Shown here piece by piece: positions 16,926 through 20,667 of a DNA stretch of 20,667 bases. The notes beneath the pieces were generated by a model. It did no database searches. It saw only the letters and a list, made by a program, of their open reading frames with translations, and was not told the origin of the DNA. Position numbers and translations under genes: made by a program. This DNA is from Isoetes engelmannii. Taxonomy: Eukaryota; Streptophyta; Lycopodiopsida; Isoetales; Isoetaceae. Location of the stretch: positions 1-20,667 of the forward strand of contig JAANSK020279380.1 in NCBI GenBank assembly GCA_011763485.2, in the 5' to 3' direction. Numbering within the stretch: position 1 is the stretch's first letter; the number at the start of each line of letters is the position of its first letter.

Positions 16926-18020
16926 TTATCTAACTGCGTAAGCACTCAAAGAATGGAAATTATCTAACATCAAAGGGGGTGTCTTAGGAATAATGTCAGG
17001 AGTTTCCGGGACAAATTCAGACTCACTAAATTCACAACTACCCTCTCTTCCTAAGTTAATATCTGGGGAGGTTAAATTGCCATCTGTGGAGTGCTTAGAA
17101 ACGATGCAAATATCCAACTGAGAAGAGAAAGCAATACCACAAGAGTTTGAGTTGACTTCCTTCTGTTGAGGGGCATTTGACTGTACAGCAGACTCCACAT
17201 GATGAACTTGTTGCCCTGCAGAAACAACTGGACTTTTTGCTTTATTAAGCAAACCAAACTCAATCATAGCTTCCTCCACAATATTTTCCATGACTTTATA
17301 ACACCTATCAACCTCATTGGAATGTTTAGTGGCTGAGGAGACCAATGGGACCTGAGGGACCTGATCAAGAATAGTAGTATGAGAGGAAAGAGTGGCATCA
17401 AACGAAACAAGGCAGTGCCCTTGGCACACATATTTACTAGGCATAGAATCTTGCTTGGGGGATTCAATTGTGTTTTGAGGGGGAGAAGGTTGACAGAAGG
17501 GTTCAGAAGGTTTGATGGAAGCATTGATGGCAAATTGAGCAGCACTGTAAGCATCTTGTTTCTCATTACAAGTTGCAATGAGATTTTCAAGGTGCACTTC
17601 ATTTGCAGTACCAGCATGAACCTGAGTATCTTCTGAACAGCTATCTTGAATAGTTGTCAGGTTGCAGTCTCTCATTTCCATCTTTTCTTCTATGTTTCCT
17701 GTAGAAATGACTTCAACCTGAACTTGCTGATTTCCAAGGTTAACTTTACTTTTTTTTGAGTCACTACCTGATATTGAGTAATTAAAAATTATATCCTCTT
17801 TCCTGAAGTCTAGGTCACTCAAGTCTTCAGAGATGCCATCCAAGACCTGAAAGGGATTCAGATCACCATAGTTACTCAAGCTTTCATTATCTGTACCAGA
17901 TTCTGAGCTATACTTTTCCAGATCCTCATTAGTCTCTAGAGTTGTTGGTTGTTTTACTACCGTCTCATCTTTATCATTAATATTCCCTTTGCAGCAGAGA
18001 TAGTTATTGAGAGTGCTCAA
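16926..18020 (-). CDS. 364-codon acidic open frame, C-terminal part of the ORF1-like sequence
   Basis: An open frame of 1095 nt ending in TAA, rich in Ser, Glu, Asp, Gln and Asn. It has stretches such as SSESGTDNESLSN and ISEDLSDLDF near the N-terminus, and ESEFVPETPDIIPKTPPLML just before the C-terminus. There is no membrane segment, signal peptide or known catalytic motif; most of it looks disordered. The first ATG (18020) is probably internal, because protein-like sequence (FIAEFNKHSPTTKLYYKND) continues upstream in the same frame to about 18120. It is in the same frame as the zinc-knuckle segment at 18414-18632 but separated by stops. It may be a chance survivor of the decaying element or a co-opted gene; no function is proposed. 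Confidence 0.4.
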   Translation of the reverse strand: MSTLNNYLCCKGNINDKDETVVKQPTTLETNEDLEKYSSESGTDNESLSNYGDLNPFQVLDGISEDLSDLDFRKEDIIFNYSISGSDSKKSKVNLGNQQVQVEVISTGNIEEKMEMRDCNLTTIQDSCSEDTQVHAGTANEVHLENLIATCNEKQDAYSAAQFAINASIKPSEPFCQPSPPQNTIESPKQDSMPSKYVCQGHCLVSFDATLSSHTTILDQVPQVPLVSSATKHSNEVDRCYKVMENIVEEAMIEFGLLNKAKSPVVSAGQQVHHVESAVQSNAPQQKEVNSNSCGIAFSSQLDICIVSKHSTDGNLTSPDINLGREGSCEFSESEFVPETPDIIPKTPPLMLDNFHSLSAYAVR

Positions 18021-18413
18021 ATTCTGCCTGTTACTTTTCTGGGGATCATTTTTATAGTACAGTTTGGTAGTTGGACTATGCTTATTAAATTCAGCTATGA
18101 AATTACCCTCATTGAAAGAGACATATTTCTTTTTCTGCAGTTAAGTGGTATGTTTCCAGAAAGAGATCTACTATCCAATTCACAGGCATACCCCGGGTGA
18201 CATTCTCCTTTTCAACATCATTTATCTGCACGCCTTTATTTAAGACTTTAATATTTTCATATTTAACTGCTTCCCATCTTTCTTTCAGAATTTTCTTGTT
18301 ATTTTTCCTTGACGACTCTAATTCTTTGTTAGCCTGAAGGATTCTAGCCTGCAGAATTCTTCTCCTTTCAATTCTTCTGCAACTTCCACTTCTATTTCTA
18401 TTGGCAAAACCTC

Positions 18414-19090
18414 CTACAGTTGGAATGTTTTGTCTCTGTGATAATTTGATTTGCCAGAACCTTCACCATCACTTTCATTCTCCTGCTGAGTAAACACAGG
18501 TCTACATCTTATACCACCATGCAATCTCAAACCACATCTACCACACTTTAGAGGACCACTCCACCTGAGAGGGATTGTCTGATCCTTTCCAAATAGATCT
18601 GAGAAGGTAATTTCTAGTGGCAGAGGCTTCAAAAGATCAATTTGGATAAAGATTCGGGGAGAGGGGGGGGGGAGGGGTGGGCTTTAAAGTCTGCATCAAT
18701 GAATGTACCAATAGAGTTGAACAAGGACTGGAAACATTAATTATTCCAGTAGATAGAATTAAGCTCAGCAGGGATTATGGAAGCAACGTAAGGCAAGGAC
18801 ATGGTTTGAGCAGTATCAAAATGATAATCCCATTTTTGAAATTTGATCTGAAAGCCTTGAAAGATAATAAAACCTTTCTTAAGCAGGAGGTTGGCCGAGT
18901 ATTCAGATTTGAATTCGATTACGAAGAACGATCACTTAAGCCAGAAGCAACTGTTAATTTGAATTTTCAAACAAGCAAATTTGTTTGCCAGCTGACTCAA
19001 GATTTATGTTTTCGACTTCAGACCAACAATCAACGCAGTTTTTTCGAGCATGTGGAGACGTTTCTTGCAAGACTCAAAATTTAAAGAGAT
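18414..19090 (-). pseudogene. DUF4283 domain plus CCHC zinc knuckle, broken
   Basis: Upstream part (about 19090-18680): FFVIEFKSEYSANLLLKKG, then FQKWDYHFDTAQTMSLPYV, then PAELNSIYWNN-stop-CFQSL and FNSIGTFIDADF. These fit the DUF4283 pattern (F-x-F-x-S/E...L, K-W-x-x-x-F-D, L-P-x-E-x-W, I-G...D). After a shift in the C-rich tract comes PRIFIQIDLLKPLPLEI, the usual R-I-x-V-x-I-D-x-x-K-P-L segment before the knuckle. The knuckle itself is C-G-R-C-G-L-R-L-H-G-G-I-R-C (18504-18545), an exact C-X2-C-X4-H-X4-C nucleic-acid-binding motif. In-frame TAA, TGA and TAA codons plus the frameshift make it a pseudogene unless unusual splicing removes them. Assignment is by pattern recall, without a profile search. 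Confidence 0.72.
18657..18681 (+). repeat. G-rich purine tract within the DUF4283/knuckle junction
   Basis: GGGGAGA followed by a run of twelve G, AGGGG, T and GGG. It sits exactly where the - strand reading frame shifts by one base, so variation in tract length explains the frameshift. Confidence 0.88.
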
Positions 19091-19430
19091 ACCTGTTGTC
19101 AGGTTTTGAGTTGGAGGAAACTGCTTATTGAGATTATCCATTTCCTGGACCCAACCAAGACTTGAGCATACTAGAGTTAGCTTCTTGGGGATTGACCACA
19201 GGGACGTCCCAATGTCGAGATCTAGAGGGTGCAACAAAATTTTCCATATTGCCAAGGTTGTCGAAGCTGGTTTTGAGGGAAGTTGGTTCGTTAGACTGAT
19301 GAACAGTTATAAGGGCCATTTTTTATATTTTCTTTTTTGGGGAAAAGCAGGGGAGGCGACAGTCTTTAAGTTTACTGTCAGAGAATTTAGGACAAGGTAC
19401 AAGGACAAACCAAATAATTAACTACTGACA

Positions 19431-20587
19431 CTAGACAGAACCTAAGAAGATCTAGAAGGAAAGGACCACAATCTCTTCCTGCAGATTATCAATGATTAAC
19501 AGAAATATCCCAAATTACTTCCGGAGCCTTTATAAATCTAAGAGAGCAGAGCATAAGTAATCTTCACCCTTATGAGATCATTCGACCAATTGCAATGAAC
19601 ATTGAAGATTCCAACAGCAGCCACATTAGGATTTCCAACAAATTCTCAAGCCAACTTTCAAGCAATTGAACCTCAAAATCCTCACAATTTGGAACGAACG
19701 TGTATTCTGAAGCGAAAATTATCCGTGAAGACCTTGTTGACAATCATCTCATTCCACAATTCAGAATATGATTCCTTCAAAAAACCACAGGTTAATCTGC
19801 CTTTCTGTTTAATGATCGTGACGAAATTCCCCTCTATTGGTAGATCACAAGCTTCTGCATTCAATATTGCAAGCCTTCTACACGGTCTGCTAGGAATTGC
19901 ATACAGATTTGCCTTCGAAGAGCACAATTCAAAACACAATTTCGAGTTTTTTGGGCAAGAAAGTATTTTTAACAGAAATAACAACTTTTTCAAGAAATTA
20001 GGCGCACTCCATCATAGCTAAGGGTGCTTAAATGGGAATAATGTGTCTGAGTGGTCAAAACATTAGGAATTTGATGGAGACGTTTATACCAATTATTGAC
20101 TTAAAGAAGACAATAGTTTCTAAGTTGAGCATGCCTTATTATATTTACCAAACTAATACCATTTGCATTGTCAAAATACCATTGATTTGCATTGGCAAAA
20201 CACCATTAATTTGTCATAATATATCGAATATGTTAAAGATGCAAGCAATATTATTTTCATGAAAGGACCATTAGCAGTTAGCCGATTTTTCTCGATAAGA
20301 ACATTGACATTTTCTTGTATTAGACAATAATATATTCCATATAAAAAGATGTACACAACTTCATTTATGCAACCACTTAAAGTTGCAGCAACAATCAAAA
20401 CAAAAATCATTGTTGGTTTGTGACCCCATTACTAAAACCATAAGATTAACCTTAATACTTAACCACCATAAAATACCATAATCGCCAACTATGGTAAAAA
20501 ATTAAACTAATAAATCATACGAACGAACCATAATATATAATCGTTCATAGTTATTCAACATATTAACCCACAAAACAATATTACTTC
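19431..20587. other. AT-rich stretch, no gene seen
   Basis: Open frames on both strands overlap each other (19602-20021 and 19682-19993) and neither has a recognisable domain. Near 20158-20215 a degenerate unit of about 24 bp, ACCATT(G/A)ATTTGCATTGGCAA-like, is repeated two to three times. The last 200 bases are rich in ACCATAA-type words. Confidence 0.45.
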
Positions 20588-20626
20588 AAGGAAGGAAGGA
20601 AGGAAGGAAGGAAGGAAGGAAGGAAG
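20588..20626 (+). repeat. (AAGG)n microsatellite
   Basis: Nearly ten uninterrupted AAGG units. Confidence 0.97.
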
Positions 20627-20667
20627 CATATTTTAACGTCGCGCCACAAAGGCAGCATCCAATGGAC

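Larger units (their letters stand above)
16926..19430 (-). mobile_element. Retrotransposon ORF1/gag-like region, decayed
   Basis: Reading the - strand from about 19430 downward gives a DUF4283-type domain, a CCHC zinc knuckle, a basic Lys/Arg-rich linker and a long acidic tail. This order is seen in the first ORF (gag-like RNA-binding protein) of plant LINEs. Frameshifts near 18670, 18440 and 18125, and several stops, break the upstream part. No RT follows, so this is a truncated or isolated ORF1. It is not visibly linked to the LINE fragments at 1-6548, whose ORF1 is not present. Confidence 0.7.

Noticed and set aside
18677-19084. 135-codon + strand open frame.
   Set aside because: It is antisense to the DUF4283-like sequence, which matches a known domain pattern on the - strand. 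The + frame has no recognisable feature.

Overview
The window looks like nuclear DNA of a land plant with a repeat-rich genome. It holds one intact intron-containing gene, a plant-type glutamate receptor-like channel (GLR). Around it are decayed non-LTR retrotransposon pieces, small inverted-repeat elements, microsatellites and many local tandem duplications. A fern or another large-genome vascular plant is plausible, but the sequence alone does not settle the species. No tRNA, rRNA, CRISPR array or bacterial-type operon was seen.

Left part (1-6550): three fragments of one LINE (endonuclease plus reverse transcriptase) family. Fragment 1 is on the + strand (1-2160) and enters from the left edge inside the endonuclease. 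Fragments 2a (RT, about 5776-6548) and 2b (endonuclease plus linker, about 4660-5775) are on the - strand. Read 5'-3' on that strand, RT comes before endonuclease, the reverse of the normal order. Between the two sets lie a 163-bp tandem duplication, purine tracts and unassigned sequence.

Middle part (6550-11360): no convincing gene. It is made of two-copy tandem duplications (periods about 111, 33, 65, 214, 33, 81 and 99 bp), TATC and A/T simple repeats, an 86-bp inverted-repeat element with TAA target-site duplications, and next to it a 775-bp nested foldback element, also between TAA duplications. The foldback contains a near-perfect 77-bp hairpin, 21-bp modules and further 54-bp and 25-bp duplications.

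Right-centre (11361-15544, - strand): the GLR gene. Six exons splice to a 2856-nt frame encoding 951 residues with signal peptide, amino-terminal ligand-binding-type domain, S1/S2 glutamate-binding lobes, M1, pore loop, M3 and M4. A 32-nt exon encodes the pore core.

Right part (16926-19430, - strand): a decayed retrotransposon ORF1/gag-like sequence. A DUF4283-type domain and a perfect C-X2-C-X4-H-X4-C zinc knuckle are broken by stops and frameshifts, but a 364-codon acidic tail ORF is still open. The right end is AT-rich and has an AAGG microsatellite.

The GLR is the only gene that looks functional. The rest is transposon decay, foldback DNA and duplication, some of it in the GLR's 5' flank.
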